Numbered from the stretch's first letter, positions 23,776-33,287 are shown. The stretch: 64,000 nucleotides of DNA from Bradyrhizobium sp. Ash2021 (GCF_031202265.1 NZ_CP100604.1:2772501-2836500); one strand, 5' to 3'. Notes: generated by a model not told the origin, from the sequence alone. Numbers and translations: made by a program.

Positions 23776-24115
23776 CGCACGATCCGCGAAAGCTCAACGT
23801 CTAAAAGAAGGAACTCGCGATAACCGACCTCGAGTCAGGTATTCCGACTATCTCAAATGAATCGTCGGGTCCGTCACCCGGTAATCCAAATAATTCCGAC
23901 AAGGTCCGGTGAACAATGGATTGTCCGACCAATTTGTTAATGTGGATTTTGCTTTCTTGGAGCGATCGGCCGCAAACACCTGCTGTGGCCCGCCAATCGC
24001 TATCGAAAATCGGCAAGAATGGTTGAGCCAACGATCACCATGGCTCGCGAAAGCCACGGTCCTCACTCCACCCGCGGCTTTCAGGCGGGCGTTTCGATTG
24101 ACGACGCCCCATGCG
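23776..24115. other. Intergenic region, nothing recognised
   Basis: About 340 bases between a leftward DUF2336 gene and the end of a leftward MBL hydrolase gene. It probably carries the promoter of the DUF2336 gene. A 76-codon reverse frame exists, but it needs a TTG start without a ribosome binding site. Confidence 0.5.
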
Positions 24116-25003
24116 CTAGATCGTATCCAGCGCGTGGACCCAGGCCTCGGGAAAAAGCGCATAGGCGTCGCCGCGCCGCGCCAGCCGCGAAAATGCCGGG
24201 AAATGCAGATGCATCCCGGCAATCAGGATGCCGTCGGAAGCGACACGGTCGAACATGCGCTTGCGCGAAGCCGCGGCTGCGGCAAGATCGGTATCGAAGG
24301 CCATGCCGGCTTCGGGAAACGCGGTTTGCACTTCGGGCACGTGCACCGTGTCGCCCCAGATCATCAGCTGATCGTTGCCCGATGCGATGAGATAGGCGGT
24401 ATGGCCCGGCGTGTGCCCGAGACTCGGCACCGCGGTGACGCCGGGAAAAACCTCGCCCTGCCGGAACAACCGCGTGCGATTCTTGTAGGGGACGACCTGC
24501 TCGCGGCCGGCGAGGAAATAGAGTTTTCTCGATCGCTCGTCGACCTTCGTCATCGCGCCGTCGTCGAACCAGTGCGCCAACTCATTCTCGTGCATGACCA
24601 GTTCCGCGTTCGGGAACAGCAATTGGCCGTTCGACATGTCGGTCAGGCCGGCGGAGTGATCCGGGTGCATGTGGGTCAGCAACACGGTATCGATCGACTT
24701 CGGATCGATACCGGCCGCCACGAGGTTGCGTTGAACGAAGCCGGCGGTCGGCTGGAGATAATTGCCCGATCCGGTGTCGACGATCGCCATGCGGCCCCTG
24801 GAATGAATCAGGAAAGTATTGACGCTGGTTCGCCGCGCCGGCCGGAATGCCTCCCGCAGGATCTGTCCGGCCTTTTCGAGGTCGACATTGCGCATCACCT
24901 CGAGAGTGCCATCCAGGTAACCGTCGCTGATGGCGGTGACGACGATATCTCCGATCCTGCGATGATAGACGCCGGAGATCTGCTGTGCGGGTTGATGGGT
25001 CAT
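24116..25003 (-). CDS. MBL-fold metallo-hydrolase
   Basis: Protein of 295 residues from the start at 25003. Zinc ligands appear in LLTHMHPDHSAGL (HxHxDH), TPGHTAY and WGDTVHVP, typical of the lactonase/glyoxalase-II-like branch. It lies 49 bp downstream of an alpha/beta hydrolase gene in the same direction, so they form an operon. A longer form starting at 25060 would read through a poly-C stretch of 10 bases; I preferred 25003 because the family N-terminus begins near there, but the ribosome binding site is weak. Confidence 0.85.
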   Translation of the reverse strand: MTHQPAQQISGVYHRRIGDIVVTAISDGYLDGTLEVMRNVDLEKAGQILREAFRPARRTSVNTFLIHSRGRMAIVDTGSGNYLQPTAGFVQRNLVAAGIDPKSIDTVLLTHMHPDHSAGLTDMSNGQLLFPNAELVMHENELAHWFDDGAMTKVDERSRKLYFLAGREQVVPYKNRTRLFRQGEVFPGVTAVPSLGHTPGHTAYLIASGNDQLMIWGDTVHVPEVQTAFPEAGMAFDTDLAAAAASRKRMFDRVASDGILIAGMHLHFPAFSRLARRGDAYALFPEAWVHALDTI

Positions 25004-25028
25004 TAGGAAAGACCTTCGTGGGATTTGA

Positions 25029-25038
25029 GGGGGGGGGG
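25029..25038. repeat. Homopolymer run of ten G
   Basis: Ten consecutive G on the forward strand, between the alpha/beta hydrolase stop and the MBL start at 25003. It would fall within the coding region if translation began at 25060. Such runs are prone to slippage and to sequencing error. Confidence 0.7.
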
Positions 25039-25052
25039 ATCGCGAGGTTCGG

Positions 25053-25841
25053 TCAGGCACCGGCCGTCGTCAGGAAACCGTCGATGCAATCGGCGATCAG
25101 GTCAGGCGTCTGCACCGTATAGTGGCCGGTGCGGACTTCGGTATAGCGCGCGCCGGGGATGGCTTTGGCCACGGCTTCGGCAAGCGCCGGCGGGCGCACG
25201 CGATCGAGAGTGCCGCCGATCACGAGCACGGGACAACGCAACCCGGCGAGTTCGCCTTGCATGTCCGCGTTCGCCAGCATTCGCCACACCGTCGCATAGC
25301 TCGCGGGATCGTTGCCGAGCCAGCGCGCCCGGTATCGCTCAAACCGCCTGATGTCGCCGCGAAGCTCCGGGGCATAGCCATTTTGCATCGCGTCCTCGAC
25401 GGCGAATCCCATGCCGGTGGCTTCGATCGTTGCGACGCGTTCGAGGGCAGCAGTGCGGCGATCGGGCGCGATGCCGGTCGCCGGGCTGCCGACCACGACG
25501 GCGCTGGTGCGCGCAGGGTATCGGCTGGCGAAATGCAGCGCGATAGCGCCGCCGACGGCAATGCCCGCCAGCGCAACCTTGCCGGCGATCCCGATATGAT
25601 CGAGCGATGCTGCGATATCGTCGGCCATGGTATCGAGGCTGAGTTCGCCGCGCGCCTTCTGCGACAATCCGGCGCCGCGGGTGTCATAGCGCAAGACGCG
25701 GCGAGATTCGGCCAATCGCGGTGCGACATCGTCCCAGCTTTCGAGCGAGCCGCCCATCTCGTGAACCAGCACCACGGTGCGGTCAGCCTTGCCGCCTAGC
25801 TCGTAGCGTAGCCCGACGCCGTTCAATTCAATGAAATCCAT
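25053..25841 (-). CDS. Alpha/beta hydrolase lacking the nucleophile serine
   Basis: Protein of 262 residues resembling 3-oxoadipate enol-lactonase-type hydrolases: VLVHEMGGSLESW oxyanion region, DTRGAGLS, acid in IGGTLDRVRP and His in RTGHYTVQ. The elbow that normally reads G-x-S-x-G is GIAVG, with Ala95 in the nucleophile position. Asp and His are kept. It may be catalytically altered or act as a binding protein or cofactor-free enzyme. First gene of the two-gene operon with the MBL hydrolase. Confidence 0.85.
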   Translation of the reverse strand: MDFIELNGVGLRYELGGKADRTVVLVHEMGGSLESWDDVAPRLAESRRVLRYDTRGAGLSQKARGELSLDTMADDIAASLDHIGIAGKVALAGIAVGGAIALHFASRYPARTSAVVVGSPATGIAPDRRTAALERVATIEATGMGFAVEDAMQNGYAPELRGDIRRFERYRARWLGNDPASYATVWRMLANADMQGELAGLRCPVLVIGGTLDRVRPPALAEAVAKAIPGARYTEVRTGHYTVQTPDLIADCIDGFLTTAGA

Positions 25842-26085
25842 TCAGCATTCCCGGTTTCTCTCCCTCCGGTCATTGTTCAGGAAACCCGCAGCCCCGTAAA
25901 GGTTTCAGGCTCACCCGGCCGAGGCGTACGGCGGAGGTCGACCGGCGTTGGGCGGATGGTGGAAGCCGGGATCGACCGGCTTTGCAGAGCGGGCGTTTGG
26001 CGAATGGCGCAGATCCGCTAGAGTGGCCTGCAACGATTGGCGGACCGGGTGCGTCCGGGCCGAAGAAAATGCCAGGGGGAAAACC

Positions 26086-27147
26086 ATGGGTCGGAAGATA
26101 GCTATCGTCGGGGCGGGGGCGGTCGGCGGGTATGCCGGCGCCCATATGGTGCAGGCGGGCGAGGACGTGACGTTCATCGATCCCTGGCCCGAGCACGTCG
26201 AGCACATGAGGAAGCATGGCCTGCGCGTCACCCACGCCAAGGACGTCGCGGAATTCTCGGTCCAGGTGCGCGCGCTGCACGTCACCGACGCCCAGCAACT
26301 CGCCAAGGAGACGCCGGTCGACATCGCCTTCGTCTGCATGAAGTCCTACGACACGGCCTGGGCGACCACGCTGATCCAGCAGTATCTGGCGCCGGACGGC
26401 TATGTCGTGTCGCTGCAGAACTGCATGAATGAAGAGACCATCGCCGGCATCGTCGGCTGGGGCAAGACGCTGGGGTGCATCGCCAGCAGCATCACGGTCA
26501 ATCTGCCCGAGCCCGGCCACATCCATCGCGGCGCCGGCAAGCACGGGGCAGCGCACACCGTATTTCGCGCCGGCGAAGTGCACGGCCGCATCACGCCACG
26601 GGCGGAGGAAATCTGCCGCCTGGTCGGCTACACCGACAGCGCCAAGGTGACCGCCAATCTGTGGGGCGAGCGCTGGTCGAAACTGGTCGCCAACGTCATC
26701 GGCAACGGACTCTCCGCCTGCACGGGTCTGACCGGCGGAGAGATGTTGCAAAACGAGCCGATCCGCCGCTTCTCCACCCGGCTCGGGAGCGAAGCGATCC
26801 GCGTCGGCCAGGCGCTCGGCTATCAGCTGGAGGAGATCTTGCACCTGCCGCCCGAGACGATCGCGCGTGCCGGCGAGGGCGACGAGGCGGCGATGCGCGC
26901 CTGCGACGAACAGCGTTTCAAGGACGGCAAGCACACCGCCTCCGCGCAGCGTCCCTCGATGGGCCAGGACATGCAGAAAGGGCGGCGCACGGAGATCGAG
27001 TTCCTCAACGGTTTTGTGGTGCGCGAGGGCGAGAAACTCGGCCTGTCCTGCACTGCCAATGCCGCGCTGACCGACATCGTCAAGCGCGTGGAACGTAACG
27101 AGCTGAGCCCGGATCCGCGGCACATCACGGAATTGCGGTTGAACTGA
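26086..27147 (+). CDS. Ketopantoate reductase-like (ApbA/PanE family) dehydrogenase
   Basis: NAD(P)-dependent 2-oxoacid-reductase-like protein of 353 residues: IAIVGAGAVGGYAGAHMVQAG cofactor motif at the N-terminus, CMKSYDT and SLQNCMNEE in the middle, and a C-terminal catalytic helical domain (KLVANVIGNGLSA, with the family Lys/Asn). Length exceeds E. coli PanE (about 300) by roughly 50, so a different substrate is likely. The start at 26086 follows CAGGGGGAAAACC. It is divergent from the alpha/beta hydrolase operon. Confidence 0.85.
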   Translation: MGRKIAIVGAGAVGGYAGAHMVQAGEDVTFIDPWPEHVEHMRKHGLRVTHAKDVAEFSVQVRALHVTDAQQLAKETPVDIAFVCMKSYDTAWATTLIQQYLAPDGYVVSLQNCMNEETIAGIVGWGKTLGCIASSITVNLPEPGHIHRGAGKHGAAHTVFRAGEVHGRITPRAEEICRLVGYTDSAKVTANLWGERWSKLVANVIGNGLSACTGLTGGEMLQNEPIRRFSTRLGSEAIRVGQALGYQLEEILHLPPETIARAGEGDEAAMRACDEQRFKDGKHTASAQRPSMGQDMQKGRRTEIEFLNGFVVREGEKLGLSCTANAALTDIVKRVERNELSPDPRHITELRLN

Positions 27148-27274
27148 GCCGCCCAGCCGAACATTTCGCAGGCACGATGGCGTGGGAGATGATGCTCGGG
27201 CGAGCAGGAGGGGCCGTCACTCGGACGGCTTCCCTGATTTCAGCGCACGCCCTGTCCCGTCTGAAGAGACCTGA

Positions 27275-27730
27275 TCAATAGCACCGGATGACATTGATGG
27301 TTTGGTCGGCACCGCCACGCCCGGCAACCGTGACAGTCTCCGTGGGGCAGCTCGACACATAGGGGTGGTCAGAAGGTGCAACGGCCGGTGGAAATCGATG
27401 GGCCCAATCCCAGGGAACATCATATGTAGAGGTGTAACGCACGTCGCCTGATGCCGGTGGCGCAACATCACCGATGGGTTCGCCATTCGATGGCTCGTAG
27501 AAGGATCCCTCTGCAGGCCAGAAGAAGCCTTCCACATTGTTTCTGCGGTGATGATGCAGGAACGCGCGGTGATGCAGGAACGCTGCCGAGCGGGAAATCG
27601 AACGCGTGGAAGTTAATCCACCGTGTCCCCCTCCCGATCTGGCAAAGGTTTCGTTGGTGGCAAGCAAAAGCGCTACCACGCTGACGGACGCGATAAGCGC
27701 CCCATAGATCCTCGTCATGGCATGCACCAA
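27275..27730 (-). CDS. Small exported hypothetical protein
   Basis: Protein of 151 residues with a signal peptide (MTRIYGALIASVSVVALLLATNETFA, cleavage near residues 30-35), then a Gly/Ser/His-rich region with AFLHHRAFLHHHRRN and a C-terminus ending TINVIRCY. No family recognised. The start may be the second Met (27718). A perfect palindrome pair lies 64-97 bp upstream and may regulate it. Confidence 0.6.
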   Translation of the reverse strand: MVHAMTRIYGALIASVSVVALLLATNETFARSGGGHGGLTSTRSISRSAAFLHHRAFLHHHRRNNVEGFFWPAEGSFYEPSNGEPIGDVAPPASGDVRYTSTYDVPWDWAHRFPPAVAPSDHPYVSSCPTETVTVAGRGGADQTINVIRCY

Positions 27731-27793
27731 TTCGTTGGTTACTGAGCAGTACTCGACCGACGCTAGGCCCGGCGTTTCGTGGCCACAAATGCA

Positions 27794-27827
27794 TAACTAA
27801 TAATTAGTTAAGATGTAACGTTAACGT
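27794..27827. promoter_or_regulatory. Two adjacent palindromes in an A+T-rich gap
   Basis: TAACTAAT-A-ATTAGTTA (27794-27810, perfect 8-bp arms) and ACGTTAACGT (27818-27827, perfect) lie between the leftward exported-protein gene and a rightward gene. In an otherwise GC-rich genome this looks like an operator/promoter region. No binding protein can be named. Confidence 0.5.
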
Positions 27828-28156
27828 GTCGGGCGCGGCATTTTGCTCCCACCGGCGAGGGATGCTCATCCACGCCTTCCGACAAACCGAATGCCTTGGA
27901 CAACGGGTTTGTTCCATGATTTGGCTGTGTATCTCGGCCGGTTTCGCACGGATGTCATAGTTCGGGCCAATAACCAGCCGTGGGTATCTGCTGCGTGCCG
28001 GGCGCGCCCGGCGTGCTCCACGATCTCCAGACTGGGATACCGTTTTTGTTCGCCGATCTGCCCGCGAGCCGGGCCTCATCCACATTCTCCAATTCGCGAA
28101 ACGCGCAAACCGCGGACTCTGCTGGCGTCGTCCCGGCAAGGGCTCGAGGCCGAGCG

Positions 28157-28795
28157 ATGCTGAGCTTGGCGATCGGCATCGCGGCTCTGGCATGTTCGTC
28201 GCACCGTGTCCCGGCGCTGAACGTCAACGCCACCGATGAACTGTCCTACGATGCACGCCCGGTCGAATCTCCGGCGGAATCGACCATCGTCGAGGAGCCT
28301 GCCGTACGCGGCCAAGCCGTCGAACCCCCGCGCGCGCCAACACAGGGACGAGTGCCCAGTGGCAATCCATTATGGACCATCCCGCTCACCGCACTATCAG
28401 CCACGCGCGAACGGCCAATCTTCTCATCGTCGCGGCGGCCGCGGCCCCCTGCGGTCGCTGTGGCTCCGGCGGTGAAACCGGCGGCCGTCGCGCCGAAACC
28501 GAAAGACCCCGAACGTCCAAAACTCACTTTGGTTGGCACCATCATAGGCCGCTACGAAAAGGTCGGGATTTTTCTGGACCAATCGACCAAGGCAGCGCTG
28601 CGGCTGAAGATGGGCGACGACTACCAGGGCTGGAAGCTGCGATCGGTTCAAGGCCGCGAAGCGACCCTGGAAAAGGATCAAGAGGCCGTCATCCTCGCCT
28701 TGCCGCAGCCCGGCGACGTTCCTGCGCCGCCTTCGAACGCCGGCATATTGCTGTCGGCCACGACACCATCACGGCGGGAAAGATCCAGTCACTGA
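28157..28795 (+). CDS. Type II secretion GspN-like protein (orphan)
   Basis: Protein of about 212 residues. A hydrophobic N-terminal segment (MLSLAIGIAALACSS) is followed by a Pro-rich linker and NPLWTIPLTALSATRERPIF, then LTLVGTIIGRYEKVGIFLDQ and GWKLRSVQGREATLEKD, which resembles the GspN/GspC-type homology region seen in Bradyrhizobium type II secretion loci. No other secretion gene is nearby. The start at 28157 is chosen for its hydrophobic signal; longer forms to 27980 are possible. Confidence 0.6.
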   Translation: MLSLAIGIAALACSSHRVPALNVNATDELSYDARPVESPAESTIVEEPAVRGQAVEPPRAPTQGRVPSGNPLWTIPLTALSATRERPIFSSSRRPRPPAVAVAPAVKPAAVAPKPKDPERPKLTLVGTIIGRYEKVGIFLDQSTKAALRLKMGDDYQGWKLRSVQGREATLEKDQEAVILALPQPGDVPAPPSNAGILLSATTPSRRERSSH

Positions 28796-28884
28796 TGAGC
28801 TTGCCAACGGGTCCGCGCGAAGCGCGGCCCGATGATAAACTCCGCAAGCGTCTCGGAGGATGGACGCAACACGTGGACTCGCAG

Positions 28885-28928
28885 CCATCCTTCGAGACGC
28901 GGCGAAGACGCCGCTCCTCAGGATGAGG
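28885..28928. repeat. Dispersed palindromic repeat (CCATCCTTCGAGACG type)
   Basis: CCATCCTTCGAGACG...CCTCAGGATGAGG, an inverted relative of the element at 61825-61931. Its inner part is a short hairpin. It sits between convergent genes. Confidence 0.65.
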
Positions 28929-29042
28929 TCCGAGATAGCTTCACAGCCTCTCAGGATGACGTGCGCGCCAAGAACCCGAGGGGCCCCGTTGTGATGGAGC
29001 CCCTCAGTGTCAGCTGTTTTTCAGTGTTGACGCTCAGCGATC

Positions 29043-30635
29043 CTAATGACCCAGCTGTTCGTCGCCGCCGCGATTGTCCCAGATGCCGGGCAGCACCGCG
29101 GTGTGCTCGACGCGCACGGAATTGAGCGTCTCGGGTTCGATGTGGAGCGCTTGCAGGATCGTCGGCGCGACCTGCGAGGTTGCGACCGGGGTTTTCAAGG
29201 TGACGCCGGGCAGCCGCGGATTGGAAACGATCAGCCCCACGTTGGTGTCGCCGAAGCTGAATCCGCCGTGCTCGGAATTCTTCTTGGTCGACGTCGTGTA
29301 GACAGTGCCGTAGACCGGCTGCACGAGGATATCGGGCGTGCGGCTGTCGTGCGCCGGATCGTTGAACTTCAGCTTCAGCTCATCGGCGCCCATCACCTCA
29401 TCAATGAACAAGGCCTTGGCATTGACGTTCAAATAGTCGATCGCCGCCTGGGTCTTGCTTTGATCCTGCAGCCAGATCAGCGCGATGTCGTCATCCTGGA
29501 CGAAACCGCACGGACCCGTGGAGCAGGCGTTGGCGCTGGCGATGGCCTGTGCGCCCGGATTGGTTGCGGCGTCCGGTAACGCAGCAACGAGGTCGGCGAA
29601 ATGGCCGGGCTTGTTGATTTTGGCCGGGTTGATCGGCGACTGACCATGCTTGGCACCGACGATGAACAGCGTGGACTGATACAGGCCACGAGTCTTGAGC
29701 GCCTGGATCATGCTGCCAAGGGCTTCGTCGGTCTTCTGCAGGCCGTAGGCGAGCACCGCCGTCGGCGTCCCGGCGCCATCGACATAGCCGCCGGGCAGGC
29801 CGACGTGACCGGCCTGCGGGCAACCGCCGGCATCTTTGGCCAGCTTCTGTCCGACGCTCACCGCCTGGAAGTTCATTCCGAACACGACAGGTGCGCCGCC
29901 GGCGGGCGTGCCGTCATGGTTGAAGCCGTTGATTTGCTTGATGATGGCGGCGACCTTCAGCTGGTCGTTCGCAACCGTGCAATCGACGCTGACGGTGGCA
30001 TCGAAGCCGTTCACGTTGGTGATCTCAGGCGTGTAGAGATCATCCACGCCCTTGCCCGACGGACCGTTGACCAGGTCGTAGGCCGGATGCTTGTCCGCCC
30101 ATGCGGTGCGGCCGCCCTTGCTCTTGACGACTTCGAAGATCGTATTGGTCCTGATCGCGTCATGCGGATAGACCGCAACGCACTGGCCGAACTGGTTCCG
30201 TCCGCGCGGCAGCCTGCTCGGATCGATGACGTTCTGCGAGACGTTGTTGCTGTTGTATTTGTCGATGCTTTCGTCGAACACCATCATATTGCCCGCGCCG
30301 CCCTGGCAGGTCGTATTGCTGGGGTCAAACAGCGTGCGGTCATAGCTGACGTCATAGAACAGGCCGTGGGAGACGGGCGACCCGCCGGTCACCAGCGCCA
30401 GCAGCCCGGGGAACGAGTCGGAATTCGCGGGCGTGCGGGCGTTGCTGTAGGTGATGCCATGGCTGGACAGTTCGGCCAGCGCGGAGTTCGGATGGCTTTC
30501 GATATAGCGCGCGACGTCGAGGGCGTGCAGTCCGTCCACGCTGATCAGCAGGACGTGGTCGATATCGGCCGCCTGTGCGGTCGCGCCAAAAGCCAGCCCG
30601 GCCAGCAGGCCGAGGGTCGTTTCCTTGAAAGTCAT
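29043..30635 (-). CDS. Exported alkaline phosphatase-superfamily phosphodiesterase
   Basis: Protein of 530 residues with a signal peptide (LGLLAGLAFGATAQA). It belongs to the type I phosphodiesterase/nucleotide pyrophosphatase branch of the alkaline phosphatase superfamily: metal site HVLLISVDGLH at the N-terminus, candidate nucleophile region ARTPANSDSFPGLLALVTGGSP, AWADKHPAYD, GAKHGQSPINP and SEHGGFSFGDTN near the C-terminus. It would hydrolyse phosphate mono- or diesters in the periplasm. It is a single gene. Confidence 0.85.
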   Translation of the reverse strand: MTFKETTLGLLAGLAFGATAQAADIDHVLLISVDGLHALDVARYIESHPNSALAELSSHGITYSNARTPANSDSFPGLLALVTGGSPVSHGLFYDVSYDRTLFDPSNTTCQGGAGNMMVFDESIDKYNSNNVSQNVIDPSRLPRGRNQFGQCVAVYPHDAIRTNTIFEVVKSKGGRTAWADKHPAYDLVNGPSGKGVDDLYTPEITNVNGFDATVSVDCTVANDQLKVAAIIKQINGFNHDGTPAGGAPVVFGMNFQAVSVGQKLAKDAGGCPQAGHVGLPGGYVDGAGTPTAVLAYGLQKTDEALGSMIQALKTRGLYQSTLFIVGAKHGQSPINPAKINKPGHFADLVAALPDAATNPGAQAIASANACSTGPCGFVQDDDIALIWLQDQSKTQAAIDYLNVNAKALFIDEVMGADELKLKFNDPAHDSRTPDILVQPVYGTVYTTSTKKNSEHGGFSFGDTNVGLIVSNPRLPGVTLKTPVATSQVAPTILQALHIEPETLNSVRVEHTAVLPGIWDNRGGDEQLGH

Positions 30636-30846
30636 GATATTATTGTCTCCGGAATCTTCATTGAAGGACGGTGAGTGTCGCAGCCCTACATTTCACGGTG
30701 ATGACGGAGCTTTCGGCGCGTCGAATTTTGAAGAACTTTTTGCCGGCGCAAGGCGCCGGTTCGCAGCGCGTACGGCGGACCCGCCCGACGGATCCGCGCA
30801 AGGCGCGGCCCGATCGCAGGCTCCGGCGCAATCCGCGCCTGTGCGC

Positions 30847-31797
30847 CTAAAAGCCGTGTCCCGCCAATACCGGCTGCGGCTTGCCAACGACGGCCGGCGC
30901 GTCCGACGGCCGGCTTGCGACCGTCGCGTCGGTACGATAGCGCGGCAGTTGATCGCCGAGCGAGCAGCAAACGCACAGGGCGAGGCTGGCCCAGACCGCG
31001 GCGCTGAAATAAAGCGACATCCAGGCGATCTCGTCCTTCCATTCGGCAAGGTCGTGCGTCACGACCCAGCGCGCGCTCACGTCACGGAGACCTTCGAGCG
31101 GTCCGAGACGCTTGCTGCCATCGGCAATGCCGGCCCGCCACCGGCTCAGATACATCGGGACGTCGATCGTGATGAGAAACGCCAGATAACAGGCAATCCC
31201 GACTAGCGTGATCGCGAGGATCACGCGAACCGGACCATCGAACTCCGGCAGCAGCCGGCAAAGACCGATCCCGACGATGAAGAAGGCGACGGCCCATAGG
31301 GAATTTTCGATGGCGTTGTGCAAATAGTGGGTGGTCAGCACCGCATGCCATGAGAAGCATTCCGCGATCAGGATCAGCGGCACGATCACCCATGCGGCGT
31401 TCAAGGTGGTGTCCGCTCCCGTCATGGTGCCGAGCTGGTGCAGGATAATCGCCCACTGCGCCGCGAAGGCGACCTCGGCGACGGTGGCGACCGACCGGCC
31501 GACGACGACGCTCGACAGCCAATGGTCGAACAGGCAGATCCGCTGCACATCCGCTCGCGGCAGGAACGACCTGAAGGCGCAGCCGAAAACATAGGCCGCA
31601 GAGAGCAGCAGCATGAGCCCGATGCTGGATGTGCTGCCGGGATTGCCGGCCGGCTGGAGCTGGCGGTACAGCAGGAACCAGGCCGCGATATTGACGCCGC
31701 TGACCAGGGTCAACAGGCCCCACCACCAGGCCAGGGGATTCGACCAGGCCAGCGAACGTGATGCGGAACTCGACTGCGCCCGCCATTCCAAACTCAT
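30847..31797 (-). CDS. Polytopic membrane protein of unknown function
   Basis: Protein of about 316 residues with seven or so hydrophobic segments, including GLLTLVSGVNIAAWFLLY, SIGLMLLLSAAYVFGCAF, IVPLILIAECFSW and SLYFSAAVWASLALCVCC. No transporter or enzyme motif is recognisable. The start at 31797 was preferred over 31827 because GCGGAGCGG precedes it. It follows no obvious operon partner. Confidence 0.7.
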   Translation of the reverse strand: MSLEWRAQSSSASRSLAWSNPLAWWWGLLTLVSGVNIAAWFLLYRQLQPAGNPGSTSSIGLMLLLSAAYVFGCAFRSFLPRADVQRICLFDHWLSSVVVGRSVATVAEVAFAAQWAIILHQLGTMTGADTTLNAAWVIVPLILIAECFSWHAVLTTHYLHNAIENSLWAVAFFIVGIGLCRLLPEFDGPVRVILAITLVGIACYLAFLITIDVPMYLSRWRAGIADGSKRLGPLEGLRDVSARWVVTHDLAEWKDEIAWMSLYFSAAVWASLALCVCCSLGDQLPRYRTDATVASRPSDAPAVVGKPQPVLAGHGF

Positions 31798-32417
31798 GGA
31801 CCGCTCCGCGTGTAACCGAACTGACACTTGATTGTAGTAGTTCTGTCACAAATCGCGGCCAGTCACGACAAAAATTTGTGTGCGGCGGTTGCCGGCGAGT
31901 GATCGGCGAACTTCTCCCTTTCCGGTCCCGCCTCATCGTGGATAGCAGGCTGTTTTTGGGCTTGCGGGCTACGGGCTTCCGGGACCAGATGGGGAGGATC
32001 GTTGATTTCGCTCAAGGCGCGCTCCCTCCGGCCGGGCATGTCGCCCGCTCGCAGGCCATGCCGTGACGGCGCGGTCATTCGATGCCCGGGCTTTGCCCGG
32101 AACTTGTTGGGATGACGCATGACAGACCCGAAAGCTGGCGCTGCCAGCAACCAAGCGATCGGCGGCGCGAAGCCCGCCAGCCGGTGCAAGCCCTCCGGAG
32201 CTCCCGACCAACAGGCATTCATATCCGACGAATGTCGCCGTCAGGACGCCCTCGAAGATGACGAGGTCAAAGAGGTCTTGCGAGCGCAACACGCGTGCGA
32301 GCGTTGACGCTGCGAGGCTCGGTTAGCTCGCAGACCCGGGGCGCAGGCATTTCCGAATGCCGTCGCCACACGATCGCGGCGCTGGACCGGCACCAGCCCA
32401 GCCGTTAAGTAGGCGCC
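31798..32417. other. Intergenic region without recognised gene
   Basis: About 620 bases between divergent genes. Frames on both strands lack family similarity and ribosome binding sites. It contains a CCCGGGCTTTGCCCGG hairpin near 32077-32092 of the kind found in dispersed rhizobial repeats. Confidence 0.5.
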
Positions 32418-33287
32418 ATGGACGCCACATCGGACGCGCCGGAATCGCGCTATTATCAGTCGCAGGGGCTTCGGCTTCACTTCACCGATTGGGGTAACCC
32501 TTCAGCGCCGCCGCTGATCCTGGTTCACGGCGGTCTCGATCATGCCCGCAGCTGGGATCATCTGGCGCAGGCGTTGCGGGCGAATTTTCATGTCGTGGCG
32601 CCCGATCTTCGCGGCCACGGCCAGTCCGCTTGGGCGACCGGCAGCAGCTACAGCCTGGCCGATCACGTCTACGACCTGACCGGCCTGGTGAAGGCCGCGG
32701 GCTTCGAGCAGGTCGCGCTGGTCGGCCATTCGATGGGAGGCATGGTCAGTCTGACCTATGCCGGCGCATTTCCGAAAGCGGTATCCCGGCTGGTCGTGCT
32801 CGACGGCGTGACCAATTTTCCGGCCAGACGGGTCAAGCCCGCCGACGTCAGGATCGCCGACTGGGCCGGCGATCTCGACAAGTTCGCGCAACGGAAAATC
32901 CACCGCTATGCGTCGGTCGCCGACGGCGCCGAGCGAATCCTGCATCGTAACCCGCGGCTGACGCGCGCACAGGCGATGCATCTTGCGACCCACGGCCTGA
33001 AACGGAATGAAGACGGCACCTATAGCTGGAAGTTCGATCCCTATTTGCGCGCCCGCGCGCCCTACCGGCTGTCGCTCGAAGACCATGTCGAGCTGTGGTC
33101 GCGCATTGCGTGTCCGACGCTGCTGGTCAGCGCCAGCGAGAGTTTTCTGCCCGATCCCGAGAAAGCCGGCGTGTTGAAGCATTTCAAGCAGGCCGAATTG
33201 GCCAAGATAAAGGGCGCCGGCCACTGGCTGCAGCACGACAAGCCGGATGAAGTGCGGGAGCTGATCAAGAGGTTTCTCGGTCAATAG
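32418..33287 (+). CDS. Alpha/beta hydrolase with complete Ser-Asp-His triad
   Basis: Protein of 289 residues: LVHGGLDHARSW oxyanion region, DLRGHGQS, VGHSMGGMVSL nucleophile elbow, and GAGHWLQHDKPDEV carrying the His. The acid position SASESFLPD has Ser/Glu/Asp candidates. Broad family of esterases and lactonases; the substrate is unknown. It is followed by a large palindromic repeat. Confidence 0.87.
   Translation: MDATSDAPESRYYQSQGLRLHFTDWGNPSAPPLILVHGGLDHARSWDHLAQALRANFHVVAPDLRGHGQSAWATGSSYSLADHVYDLTGLVKAAGFEQVALVGHSMGGMVSLTYAGAFPKAVSRLVVLDGVTNFPARRVKPADVRIADWAGDLDKFAQRKIHRYASVADGAERILHRNPRLTRAQAMHLATHGLKRNEDGTYSWKFDPYLRARAPYRLSLEDHVELWSRIACPTLLVSASESFLPDPEKAGVLKHFKQAELAKIKGAGHWLQHDKPDEVRELIKRFLGQ

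Noticed and set aside
23801..24031. Reverse 76-codon frame upstream of the DUF2336 gene
   Set aside because: Needs a TTG start, has no ribosome binding site and no family.
28978..29006. Hairpin GAGGGGC/GCCCCTC as a terminator of convergent genes
   Set aside because: A 15-base loop and no adjacent T-run on either strand make it too weak to call.
31969..32292. Reverse 107-codon frame in the 0.6 kb gap
   Set aside because: No domain, no signal for initiation, and it overlaps repeat-like sequence.
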